Shown here: positions 33,550 through 45,119 of the stretch, piece by piece
How the letters are laid out: each line of letters begins with the position of its first letter
Position numbering within the stretch: the first letter of the stretch is position 1
NCBI GenBank assembly: GCA_037576215.1
Contig: JBANDB010000008.1
Span: forward strand, 682,001 to 746,000
DNA: 64,000 nucleotides
Origin: Armillaria gallica
Lineage: Eukaryota > Basidiomycota > Agaricomycetes > Agaricales > Physalacriaceae
Direction: 5' to 3'
Made by a program: the position numbers and the translations under genes
Notes under the pieces: model-generated
Seen by the model: only the letters and a program-made list of their open reading frames with translations
Told to the model about the DNA's origin: nothing
The model's database searches: none

Positions 33550-35933
33550 ATTAAGAGGCCGCGAGACCTTGGGCAAGCTCCACAAGTTCCCCCAGGTCAA
33601 CAGCTCGATGGCACTGGATATCTCCAACAAGACTTTAGGTCCAGATGCACAGGGTGTTGGCCGTGATGATTACGAAGGAAAATTGGCTTTCCATAAACTC
33701 GTGAAGGACCTGGTAGGGACTAATGCCGACCTTGCGTGCGTTCCGGCTGTCATCTCCTTCTTTCCATTGACTTATATTTAGACCTCTAGCGGAACACTTC
33801 ACACCCTGACAATATCGAGAATTCGCGTCGTGCGAAGGTGATCAAGACCGGAATCTTGGAGATAAGCCCGCGTGCGTTTCCAAAGGGAGATGCAAAAACG
33901 GAAGAGGAATGGGTGGTCAAGATACAGAAGCAAATGGATTATAGTATGGAATAAATTCGACGTGCTATTGGCCCCCGGATGAGAATGTACGGAGGACAAA
34001 AGTACGTTTTTACTTGCAGTTTCTCTGGTCATTCTGACATTGAAACGATAAGTTGTCTCGGATCATGAGTGCATACGAAGACGACATAATATTTTCCTTG
34101 GATCTCATTGGGGCAGTAGGTACCTTCGCCGTCGTCATAACTGCAGTACCCTCAAATCTTGAAGGTTCTTCGTCAAGGATCCTTTGTCGACAAGATGCTA
34201 AAGTTGGGCTGGACGGAACCTGACTTTTTCTCGTCTTCGGAGGATGAAGTGGCCCTTAAGCACTGCACGGCTCGTTATCACGCGTGAGCAGTATTTGTAC
34301 TCTTGTGCTTTTCCTTCAATAACCCCAACACTTAGGTTCCTCGACCTCATGTCTTCGTCGCCAGCTGGTTTCTTTGTCCTGACACTGGATATTGACCTAG
34401 TCTGGCATACTCATCAACTCATGGCCTGGCAGAGCTCGCGCGACTGTCTCGAATATATCCGTCGGTTCGCCGACCATGACGACAAGGTTGCCGAAAACAA
34501 GTTGTCAAAAGCTTTCGACATCGCTTGTCGGGCGTGGCAGGTGCGTTCTTGACCCCCCTCCTTTTCTTCAGTCTTACTAACTCTTTGCAGGATCGTTTTG
34601 GGATCCCATATGCTCACTGCGGGTGTCCACTGCCGGGCGACACGATTTGGCAGATACTGAGTAGGCTTGTATCGGCACAAACAGTCGGGCCACCGTCACA
34701 CCTCGTCCCGCCTCGAGACCGAAGCGATCTTCTGGCAGCCACGCACCCGAGTGACCATAATGCGGTGTACTCGTTCCTGCACCAAGGGCATGTCGACGCC
34801 TTGAGGTGAGCAAGGCTGGAGAAGCAGGAGAGTGGATCAAGCGAGAGGAAGGGAAGGGAATGAGTAGAAACAGGAGTGTCGGTCATGACCCGGCATTTCT
34901 GGTACCTGTGCCGTTGTACTTTGGTTATGGCACAGGTTGTGTGGTGACCACAGGTCATGTAGCCGGCGGGGTATGAGCGTCGGGGCATGTGCTGCTACTG
35001 CGAGTCCTTTATGTTATCATGATCTTGCTTTGCTTGAAACTTACTCTCTTGAAAGGGCGTTGGCGGGTGTGGTGAGTTTGAATGTAGCCGAATGTTGAGT
35101 GATATCTAATCAGTTCATCTAGGTGGTGAATGCGGCGGGGGAAGTAGCGCAGCCTGCAGCAGTGGCGCGGCTGGCTGCGGTGGTGACGGTAGTGTTGGTG
35201 GTGGAGATGACGGTGGAGGTGGTGATGGTGGTGGATAGTGTTGCCACGGCTCGGCTCAGAGTCGCCGAGTCGTCGAGCGGAGTCGGAATTTGACTGAGCC
35301 GAGTCGCAAAATTGACTCGGGTGCAAAACGGCTTGACTCGGCTTCGACTCGACTTTGACGGCTTGAAGTCGGCTGAGTCGATGACTCTATCCAATTTTGG
35401 AAGAGGTGTCTCTACCTTGACCTATTGTGCCTAGACCATTATTTATGTACACAGGATATTAAACTGATACCATTAGTCTGTCTTAGAGCGACGACCACTT
35501 GGTACCCTGATGAATTACTGACCGGTGGCAGGTGGGCATCTAAATTAAGTAACGTGAGAAAATAATATCTAAATGGCCGCATTTTTGCCGCTCTATTTTC
35601 TCATGCCAACAAGTTACACCTGTATACCACAACAACTCTCGGAAAACATGAAAATTAGATACATCTACATTTATTCGGGCATTTGCAACGAATTTTGCCT
35701 ATGAATCATCAGTTATTGAAGTTTACTTTTTGCACTTTCCTATTTGGGTAGACAATCAATGACTCGTCACAGCTCCGTGACTTGTAGCCGAGTCGAGCCG
35801 AAGTCAATCTTTCATTTGACTTCGGAGTCGTTCCGGAGCCGAGTCATCCGAAGTCAAGCCGAGTCGAGTCGAGTCGAGCCGTGGCAACACTAGTGGTGGA
35901 TACGGTGGTGGTGGAGGCTGTGGTGGTGATTAG
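33550..35933 (+). pseudogene. Glycine-rich-domain (DUF1399-like) pseudogene
   Basis: Matches the C-terminal two thirds of the intact gene at 37694-40020: AFHKLVKDLV, KLGWTEPDFFSSSEDEVALK, FVLTLDIDLVWHTHQL, HDDKVAENKLSKAFD, YAHCGC and PVPLYFGYGTG, then a Gly/Cys-rich tail. In the exon around 33850-33970 codon TAA (33952-33954) follows MDYSME where the paralogue continues. The zinc-finger half and N-terminus are missing or unrecognisable. The last exon is split by a 657-bp element at 35236-35892, after which the tail resumes in frame (YGGGGGCGG) to a TAG at 35931-35933. Confidence 0.8.
35236..35892. mobile_element. hAT-like non-autonomous element
   Basis: 657 bp with perfect inverted ends (TAGTGTTGCCACGGCTCG and its complement) and an 8-bp duplication GTGGTGGA at 35228-35235 and 35893-35900. 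The subterminal regions are crowded with GACTCGG/CCGAGTC motifs on both sides. The interior is AT-rich and has no open frame. TAGTGTTGCC-type ends with an 8-bp duplication are typical of hAT transposons. It interrupts the Gly-rich exon of the pseudogene. Confidence 0.92.
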
Positions 35934-37693
35934 AATTTCGACGCTGTCTGCCCTTGATATATTGCCTTCTGGATAGTTCAGGAAATCTGAATGAAACCAT
36001 GATTCCTACATTTTCTTTCGAAGCATCGGAGCAAGTGTCGCCATAATGCCTCAGTCTTTGTAATCACCGTTTTCGGATTCGCCCGCCTTCCTCCGCTGGT
36101 TCTTCTTTCCTGCACTGACTGCGCCGTTCTATCTCTTTCCTAGAATCTACCACGACGAAGGTAGCTAGCTGTCTAAGGAATCTCGGGCCTCGGCGGATAT
36201 CCGCTCTGGGCGAACGAAAATTTTTGGGCAAAAATGCCTCATATACTGACTGCACCATCGGCAATGGCTGGGTACCAACAGAGAAGTAGGAATCTGACCT
36301 TGCGGATAGCGTTTGGCTCAGAGAAGGTGCGTTACTCTCCCTGTGGATGATATTTGGAGACTAAGGCGATAATGGCTCAGAGAACACGGAAGCGCTCCTC
36401 GAGAACCGTGCGCATGTACCCAGACCCAGAGAAAACCCGCCCTGTCCACCGCAGGAGCAAGATCCTGTGTCTAAAATCTGGTCTTTGTGCTAAGAAATTG
36501 AAAGGCTTCATGCGATGAGGATTTCGTTGGTGGGATGTCTATTTCTCCCGCTGCCTTGACCTCCTCGCCGTTCTACACTACATCCATCGTAGCTCGTCTC
36601 TGCATACCCAAGGTCATGATGGTCTCGATATTTGCCGCGACATATTTCTTTTTCGCGGCCGAGAGCGCTGGAAGCTGGTCGGACGAGGAGGTACATCGAT
36701 ATCTTTGTGTTCGTGACAAGGGAAGAAATCACTGCAAAAATGTGCCGGAAGTTGGAACGTCAATAGGACTGCTTAAGTCTTGATGGTCAGTGTCAGTTTC
36801 CAATATCGCGTCGCTAACAATACTTACGTTCTGTTTTTCTTTTTCAGCTGTTCCACGATAAATTCCTGTCGAATAACTCACGGTCAACGGCATCACAGAG
36901 ACTTTATTGGGACAATGGAAAAGTGGAGACCGGTGAGGCAGATCCTCTTTGATTAGCGAAGGTATGTCTGTACTCATGTGCATGTTATCTACGCACTCTG
37001 CTGACAGGGACATTCAGAGACGCTGCCAGTCCCTTGATGCGATGCCGCATGAGATTCAGCAAGAATTCATTTCCAAGGTTGGAAGTACGCGAATACGACC
37101 CGGGGACCGGAATACACGACGAATCTGCCCTCATTTCCCTCCCGTGTCAATTGTTCTTCGTCACTGTCTTCTTTTCCCTGTATCTCCCCCAGGTCAGCTC
37201 AAAATCTCTATCATTCACCATGGTAGACGCTTTCTTGCTTTTCTTACTGCCGATTCTTAGCGGTTACCAGTTGTAGCTATGAGAAACCCGCCCATCATTG
37301 CTGATGAGGGCGGCTCTGAGCTAGAAAGCGCTGATCGTGCTGCAACACGCCAACGGCCCGTCAGTGCACATAGTTTCGTATGGTGCTATGTCCATACTAA
37401 CTTTGTTTTAAAGTCCCGCTACAAAACGGTCGGTCATAAAAGGTCAATATATACCTACAATAAGTTCTTGTCATTCATGCGATTTATGTAGGACCGGGTC
37501 GTTCTTGCAAGCGAGGGCATATATCCGAGTTCCGTCCGGGGTTGGACCATTCCATTTTAGTGTGCCGGAAGATGCCGCAGTTCATTCGCAAACACCAGTT
37601 GGCAGTGACCATCGTCGACCACCACCTCCATCCGCTCGACATTGATCAATCTTGGCATTTTATTTGACGCTAACTGCTACCAGCACTTCACCT
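35934..37693. other. Intergenic, no secure gene
   Basis: Short frames such as 36535-36783 and 37034-37276 have signal-like hydrophobic pieces but no conserved domain or matching splice structure. Nothing definite. Confidence 0.4.
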
Positions 37694-40020
37694 ATGCCTC
37701 ACCGTGTCGAGAAAACTGATAGTGAAATCTTACCTCCTCCTCGGAAGAGCATGGCTAAGCAGCAGCCAAGCTCCAGCCCGCCGTTCAAGATAATTATTGG
37801 TGGTCGTCTTGCTCCCGAGCCGTTTGTGACAATCCCTCAGCTAAAGGGTCATTTGACTCTTTTACATTGCTTTGCCGAACTCAAGGACAAGATCGAGAAC
37901 ATGACGAAAGCGGAGCAAGCAGGTTACCCCCAGATCCCCGCTGGCAAGGACCATCGCTGGAATTGGTTTGTCGCGCTATCTGTTGAGAGGTGAGCGCGCT
38001 ATCCCGTGGTGTGGGGCACAGCTGATTGTGTTCGTCAGATTCGAGAAATGGTGCATGGCGAAAACCAGTATAGAACGGGATACGCGCGGGGACTTTGTTG
38101 TTCGATATCTTCCCCCGATAGACGTCTTAATGGTGCATCTCCCTTTGTGCTCCGCATTTGAGTCCTCTAATGACCGTTCTGCAGGTCTGGCACGCATATC
38201 AACTAAACCCTGCGTATGAAACTGGGCGCTTTCAGTCGTTGACCTTTCTCTAACCTTTTTCTAGCCGTTACCTTGATGATTGCTTCCGAGTCAAAGGTCT
38301 TGGGGACCAAGGAAGCTGGTTTGAGATCATGGTGCGTTTTCATCAAGAACCAGGTTGCCAGCGAGTTAAAACGCATGATGCAGGACCAAGTTTCTTTGGC
38401 ATACACTAACGACTACATGGTAACCGAGAGGTCCTACAATTGGACTCAACTAACGGGGCTTCCTTTCGACCCATTTGAGTGCGCGAGGGAAATGACCAGT
38501 CGAGGCGTCGAATGTCCCAAGTGTTTCAATAGACTTTCCGTTCGTGAGTGTCTTCCCGGCCCCCTTCTTTCTTGACCTTTAAGTGATCTTTTTCTGTAGC
38601 ACTGCTTGCCGCCAATGGTAACGGATACCTACAACAGAACTTTAAGTTTACCTGCCCCGACTGTGGCCATATCGTTACGAAAATGACTTTGGCTGTTCAC
38701 AAGCTCGTGACCGATCTTGTAGTCAGCGATGCGACATTATCGTAAGTATTCGTTGCACGTTATTGTGCTGAAAAATGTCTAATCCTGCGTAGACAGACTC
38801 TTCATTACTCGGGTGCTGCAGCTCTTTGTAATCCTATACGTGCCAATCACGTCAAAGCGGCAGTGTTGCGGTCAGATGTCTTCATCCCTAAAAGGGACAA
38901 CCTATCTCCCCGGGAATGGGCAGTAGATATTCAAGAAGCTGTAGGTTACGACATGGCGAAGCTCAAGCAACATATGGGCGTATATATGAAAGACGGAGGA
39001 TCCAAGCTGTATGCGAGAAATTTTCCACTTTGGAATGCCAATACTGAACCAAAACAGGCTGAACAAGATCGTGAGCGCATACACAGATGATAAGATATTC
39101 TCGTTGGATCTCGTTGGCGCTGTGAGTCCTTGTTTTGAGGGTGTTTGTCGTACCGTTCTAAGTCCCACCTTAGGTTTTACGTCAAGGTTCATTCACCGCC
39201 AAGATGCGCAAATTCGGATGGTCTGAACAGAACTTTTTCGCCAGACCTGGAGACGAGGTCGCGCTGAAACACTGCATCGCGAGATATCATGCGTGCGTTC
39301 TCCACCCATCCATATCTAAGCTAACACGCGTTCTATAGGTTCCTCAATCTGATGTCAAGCAAGCCAAAGGACTTCTTCGTCCCTACACTAGATATCGATC
39401 TTGCCTGGCACACTCACCAACTTCTGTCAAGTTACAACAACGATTGCATCGGCTACCTACGTCGCTCAATTGACCATGACGACAACGTCAAAGAGAACTT
39501 GCTCTCCAGCGCATTTGATAAGACCTGTCTGGCATGGGAGGTATATTAAAGTTCATTGATCAGTACGAACTCAAGTTAACGTCTTCTCATTCTAGAAACT
39601 CTACAATATCCGGTACACACCCTGCGGGTGTTCAGCATCCGGCACCAGTATCGGAGAAAAACTGAGCGGACAGCCGTTACATTACCTCATCCCGCCTGAT
39701 GATCAAGGGGACCTGCTCGTTGCGAGTACGCAAGCTCAGGGCAAGGAGGAAGAGGGGTGGCGGGCTGATCTGGCCTTACTAGCTCCTGTCCCGTTGTACA
39801 TTGCGCAAGGTACGAGCGGATGTGGCAGTAAGTCTCTATTTTGTTTCAAGGACCAACTTGTCTTGACGACTCTCAAGGTGGCTGTGGTGGAGGCTGCGGT
39901 GGTGGTGGATGTGGTGGTGGATGTGGTAGCCGTGTTAGTTCATGTGGCGGGGGTTGCGGTGGCGGTTGTGGAGGTGGAGGAGGCTGTGGAGGAGGTTGTG
40001 GAGGAGGCGGCGGCGATTAG
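37694..40020 (+). CDS. Glycine-rich domain-containing (DUF1399-like) protein
   Basis: Twelve exons (37694-37989, 38039-38132, 38185-38213, 38265-38331, 38384-38543, 38600-38741, 38793-39008, 39058-39121, 39174-39292, 39339-39540, 39596-39827, 39878-40020) join in phase to 587 aa. The GRDP signature appears twice: WNWFVALSVERFEKWC...PPIDVLMVWHAYQLNPARY, and TLDIDLAWHTHQL near residue 440. Between them are two Cys pairs (CPKC, CPDCGH) that look like a zinc site. The last exon encodes a tail of about 47 residues made almost only of Gly and Cys (GGGCGGGC blocks). Plant members are linked to stress and development; the fungal role is unknown. The start at 37694 is the first ATG in frame. The spliced structure is supported by the paralogous pseudogene just upstream. 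Confidence 0.85.
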
Positions 40021-40763
40021 GCTCCAACTTCAGGTCTGCGTTTGAGCTGACGATTTCAAAAAGCGTGTATTTCGGTGCCGTTTTCATTTGACTTTGTTTG
40101 CAATTGCTATGAAACTGATACTATCGTTACCCTTAATGCTATCGTGTCTGCAGCAAATCGATACGAAAATGATGAACGCCAGTTGTTATACTGTTCAAAT
40201 GACAGCAGGTTCCGTCTTTGTCCCGTCGTTCAATTTGAGTGGTAGCAATTTCTATCGTAGATGTTGATTAATACAGGCATCCGTCTACGAAATACCTGGG
40301 TGCGTTATACTGCACTTCTTCACACATAGCACTTCTAAGTTCTCTCAAGTAGTTCTCTCGAATCTCTGCGATACCGTGGGGGATTTCAAACACCACGTGT
40401 CTCTGCGGTAATTTTAATTATAACCTGAGATATAGGGTGAACACTGACCCCCGACGTCATGATAACTACAGGTATGGTTACAGGTACTCCCAAGGACTCC
40501 CAAGGAGCAGGATAAGCGATACCAATAGTTGCACGCGGTTAGTATGCCGTTCGCGTCAAGTCCCTATTTTCCGACCGGCCCAGATGCCGTTGCAACTCAG
40601 ATCAATTCAATTCGTTTTCTTTATACCGCCGCGTCGATCACGATCACTCTCCTTTCGTGGATCTTAATTTACATGTGGAAACGCCCGGTTCTTCCCAGAC
40701 GGTGCGAATTTCTTCATAACACCCTGCGCGCGCCTCTGACCCTCCATTATCCCTTCCTCCACG

Positions 40764-42553
40764 ATGAAAAATGCTGCAGAGATTGCGTGAGTGTGATACT
40801 CTCTACTGCTTCGCGTCGTTTTTCACCCTTGGCAGTCATGGACCCATGATCATTGGTCTCTACATCAATATCATCCTTCTGGGCATCATTGCTACCCAGA
40901 TGTATATGTATCTGAACGCGTACAGGAAGTGAGTTCTTGATTATCAGTGGCTTTTTCCCCAGATGATGACCGGACCACTACAGGGATCGATTATGGATGA
41001 AGATCTTTGTGAAGAGTTCAATTTGGCGACACCCTTCATTCTTCATTGACCATGCCAATAGGTCGTCGTTCTTTTCGTCGCAAATGTAGCAAACACGGCT
41101 TTCTTGTGCAAATTCCTATATACGTCTCTCATCCTCAATTTTGGTAAGTCCGTTGTCTAGACCAGGATATAAAGAGCATTATCAAATTGGCCTCAGGCGA
41201 CGATGCATATCTTGCTAGAGCAGACTGGGGTATGTTCTTCATTTCGATATGCGACTAGGCTAGTACTGATAAACTGCAGTTTTCGCTACAGGTATGGGAT
41301 CAATCATGTCGTATATCCATGTCATTCAGCCGGCCTTCGCATCGGTGTACAGATCCTGCGCTTACGGTGAGTTCCTTCCCTTGATCCGCCCTTTGATTCT
41401 CCTGAGCCATTGAACAGGGCATCATTGCGGGGATGGTCCAACTATTCTTTGCGTGGAGAGTCAAGGTCCTCACCAACAACCTCTGGCTTGTAGCAATTGT
41501 GGCAGTCTGCGCCCTGGCCGGAACTGGTATATTTGATGTTTACTACTATCACTATCAGTCTCACTCCTTACCCAGGCGCCGCCATCGCAACCTCATTTGA
41601 AGTGGGAAATACTCCCGAGTTTGTAAAATTCCAAGACTTCAAGGTCGTCGTCATTATTTGGCTAGCGGCCGAATGTATCTCTGACATTCTAATCTCCGGG
41701 ATCCTTGTCTGGCAACTGTGAGTACACTCTTCTCTTCAGTTCGGAACATCGGACTCACGAGCTTCAGGGCAAGTTTCTGATGGTCAAAGTCCGCGGATCG
41801 AACACTCACCGTCGTCAATTGACAGAAAAGACGCAAGACTGGATTTCAGAGCACCGATGAACTCGTCGATCGAATAATCCGATGTGAGTAATACCGTATT
41901 ATTAGGTCAATGGTGTTATAACGAAACATGTTGTGTTCAGTGACCGTTCAAACCGGTCTTATCACATCCATCTGTGCCATTATAGATCTAGCGCTCTTCC
42001 TTTCAGACGTCAGTACTCGTGTTATAGTTGACATTAGCGTGCGCTCTGACATATTCCCGTCACCATCGTAGCCTACCGGAACGTGAGTGTCTTTGATGTT
42101 CCCGCTTCGCTCAAAGGAGACTTACATCTATTTAATGCACTCATATAGGCACCTCATCTTCAATTTTCCCCTGTCCAAGCTCTACACAAATACGATGATG
42201 AGCACGTTGAACTCACGACGGGGATGGGATTTCAGTGACCAAGAATCTACTTCGCATACCCACACCACCAGCGGTATTGTTGGAGAGCGAAGGAAAAAGG
42301 TTTGTTTTAACCCATTGAAAGGCGGCCATACTAATACTATTTCCAGAAACGCATCTTTCGCTTAGACACAAGTCAAACGACCCGTCCGCAGGTTTTCGTT
42401 GACGTTGAACAGCATGTTGAGCAGCATGAGATGCACACGAGAAATCTTGCTGAAAGACACCACCACGCCAACGATGACTACGATGTCAAGTCTTCTTCAC
42501 CTGATGACTCTCTGACAGCTGCAGCGCTGCCAAGGACGCCTTGGGAGAAGTAA
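40764..42553 (+). CDS. DUF6534-type seven-helix membrane protein
   Basis: Fourteen exons join in phase to 340 aa: 40764-40786, 40836-40928, 40984-41008, 41062-41143, 41197-41229, 41280-41291, 41353-41366, 41418-41526, 41576-41717, 41831-41883, 41941-42008, 42072-42082, 42149-42299, 42347-42553. Two exons are only 12 and 14 nt, and the small exons are needed to restore ATDPALTGIIAGMVQLFFAW. Other family landmarks are GPMIIGLYINIILLGI, DRLWMKIFVVVLFVANV, FKVVVIIWLAAECISDILI, RKTGFQSTDELVDRIIRLTV and PLSKLYTNTMMSTLNSR. About seven hydrophobic helices are followed by a His-rich polar cytosolic tail of about 90 residues. Function is unknown; the family is greatly expanded in mushroom fungi. Confidence 0.85.
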
Positions 42554-43023
42554 AGGCAGCAAGAGCGCGCGAGCATGCCGACTTTCTCTTCTTTTTCTTT
42601 TTCTTTTTGCAGTCGGGCTTCCGGGAACATTTCGTAGAGAATCAGGGATATGATACAACCTTAGAACAAATTACTCCAGCAAAATGGGACATGTAAGTTA
42701 CGTCAAGAATAAATGAACTAGTAAAAGAATTATACGAGTATAACATAAAATATCTAAAAATCCCAGCGTCAGGGACATGCGGTTCCATGAAGGACGACGT
42801 AGAATAGTGTCGATAGCAGTAGTGGGTTAGCCAACGTTGGCGATGGAGGTGAGTGAAGTGAAACGGCCGAAGCCAAACCAAGATAGCGGTGAAAGCCTTG
42901 GGGATCGCGAAACAACGTCGATAGCAATTACAACGAAAACAAGGGTGACGAAAAAACCAAACAACCAAGAAAAGTGAAATTGAAAGCTGTGCGGGATGGG
43001 GGCGAAAGGCGGCGGTAGCCCGA

Positions 43024-44997
43024 TCAGGGTGTTCTCGGGTTGAATATGAGTTTGCACTCATTCGCTGAGGGAAATATAACCTGCAGTCACAGGATAAGTA
43101 CCTATACGTGCAAAAGTAGCCAAAGTTACTCACGAAACTGTCTTTGATCTCCATACTTCTCTCGTTTGTTTCCGGTGGGGCGACGATGTTGAAGTTCCTC
43201 ACAATGGCGGCCACGACTACCCTCATCATTGCATGCGCCAGGTTCTGACCTCCGCACATCCTGGTTCCAGTCCCAAACGGCATCAGGTGCTGTGTCATCA
43301 ACGCTAAAGAATCAGGCGAAGCATCCAGCCAACGATCAGGGAGGAAAGTTTCAGGCGAGGGAAAGACGGCCGAATTACGATGCATTGTCCAAGCTTGTGT
43401 AGCGACCACAGTTCCTGGGGGAAGCGCGAAACCCATGAGATCAAACGCCTCGTGTCCAAACTTCGAAGACGTAGACGCTGGGACCACACGCTCAAGAAGA
43501 CTCGGGGCAGCGGAGTACACTCTCAGTCCTGCGGTCACCATGTCAGCAGAAGAGCAAAGGGCATTTGAGTGAACTTGCCTTCCTTGATGAAAGCGGTCAG
43601 GTAAGGTAGGCCATGGAGGACAGCCATATCCGGAATGGTCCGCGCATTAGGCATAATCTCGTCGAGCTCTGCTTGGAGTTTCTTCACGATATCCGGACGA
43701 CGACTAAGCTCCCAAAGGAAATATGAAAGGGTCGTAGATGTCGTGTCGGATCCTGCAATCCTAACCATGGTGTCAGATACACTTCACAAGAGTAGAAGGA
43801 ATAAGCATACATGTGACCCATGCACTCGGAGATGATGTCGATATCAGGCATGGATTTGTTGGTCGAAGCATAGCGGTAGTTCAGCAGCCGGTGCAGCATG
43901 GGCACCTTCTCTGATTCTTCTAACTTCCCCGCGTTCATCTGCGCACGCATCTGGTACACGCGCTCACTGACAAACTGGGATGATGAAAATGAGATTGCTG
44001 ATTACATGAAGCAGGGATCTTCGCACCTCAGCCATGATCTTATCAGAGTCACAGAGTTGACGCCATCGAGTGTTGGGAACCTTGCAGATAAGATTCCAGG
44101 CCCAAGTGGGAACGACGCTTCGCTGTCGCTCAAAATTAGGGGTGAGAAGAAGGAGCAGGAGGTCACACATACCAAAATACCACGCTTCGGAAAGTCATTG
44201 ATGGCAGTGGAAAGAGGATCTTCGGTATTCATCGACCACTTATGGACTGCACCAAGGCGATAGCCATAGGACGTCGATACAACAACGTCGACCATGAGGT
44301 TGCGGAACAATGAAAGACACTCGAGTGACGTTTTTCCGCTCATCCCATCCAAAGCCTGCGCAGAATCAGCACGCGTAGCGGCCATGACCAGTCAAAAACA
44401 TACATTGACCAACTCCAAAGTTGGATCGTGCATCTCGGCTTGAAATTTTGATAGGTTGGACGGCATATAGTGCGGGGCATATCCTTTTCGTCGAACAGAG
44501 TGGGAAGCGTGGTCGAGGGTGGTCATCCTGCTTTGAAATCAGCACGAAGCCGCATATATGCGCCCAAATACATACGCGTGGTCATTTTCGTTGCTAGAAA
44601 GGATAAATTCCCGTCAGTAAGCGTAAACAACGCGAGGAATGGAGGCATACGTGAGGAGACTCTTGTAGTATGGACTCTTGTCGAACTTGTGGACAGAGTA
44701 GACGTTTCGCATAGTAGAGAGATCGTTGAAGACAACCTTGTTGGGTCCAACGCGAACCACAGGGCCGTACTTTTCGAAGAGAGACTGGATTGTCTGGCAT
44801 TGCTCGAGACGCACGACGTGGACAGTGAGCCAGATGTCGGAAATCGCCGCGTACCAGGGACCAGGGATAGCGCTCAGGGGAGACAAAAATGCGTTGTAGA
44901 TGGCGTAAAGGGCGATGTACGCGATGAATAGAGAGACGGCGGCAAACGCGAAGCTGGAAACAAGGTCAACGGAGGTGATCTGGGGGAAGGAGAACAT
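43024..44997 (-). CDS. Cytochrome P450 monooxygenase
   Basis: Nine exons join in phase to 521 aa: 44997-44651, 44593-44576, 44527-44404, 44355-44173, 44122-44027, 43974-43811, 43760-43579, 43528-43134, 43080-43024. A membrane anchor lies at about residues 10-38 (LVSSFAFAAVSLFIAYIALY). The Pro-rich hinge is IPGPWY, the C-helix reads HASHSVRRKGYAP, the I-helix AGSDTT is near residue 313, the K-helix EGLR near 371, PDRW follows, and the heme loop FGTGTRMCGG has its Cys ligand near 463. It is an ER monooxygenase of a fungal type like those of secondary or xenobiotic metabolism; substrate unknown. Intron 7 uses a GC donor (GCAAGT). The start is at the ATG downstream of a TATA box. Confidence 0.92.
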
Positions 44998-45084
44998 CGC
45001 GACGGATTTGCGGGTAGGGGTGACCGGGGAAGATGGGAGAGGGGAAGAAAGAAAGGTGGGAGTCGGAAAACATGCCCTCCGCGC

Positions 45085-45093
45085 TTTTATACG
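45085..45093 (-). promoter_or_regulatory. TATA box of the P450 gene
   Basis: On the minus strand GTATAAAAG lies about 90 bp upstream of the chosen ATG (44997). An upstream in-frame ATG at 45114 precedes the TATA box and is therefore rejected as the start. Confidence 0.55.
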
Positions 45094-45119
45094 CTGGCTC
45101 GTGCTGACAAACAACTAAT

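Noticed and set aside
42642..43541. A 299-aa frame as the end of the P450
   Set aside because: It reads through the 3' intron. Splicing at 43133/43081 gives a typical P450 C-terminus and a stop at 43024.
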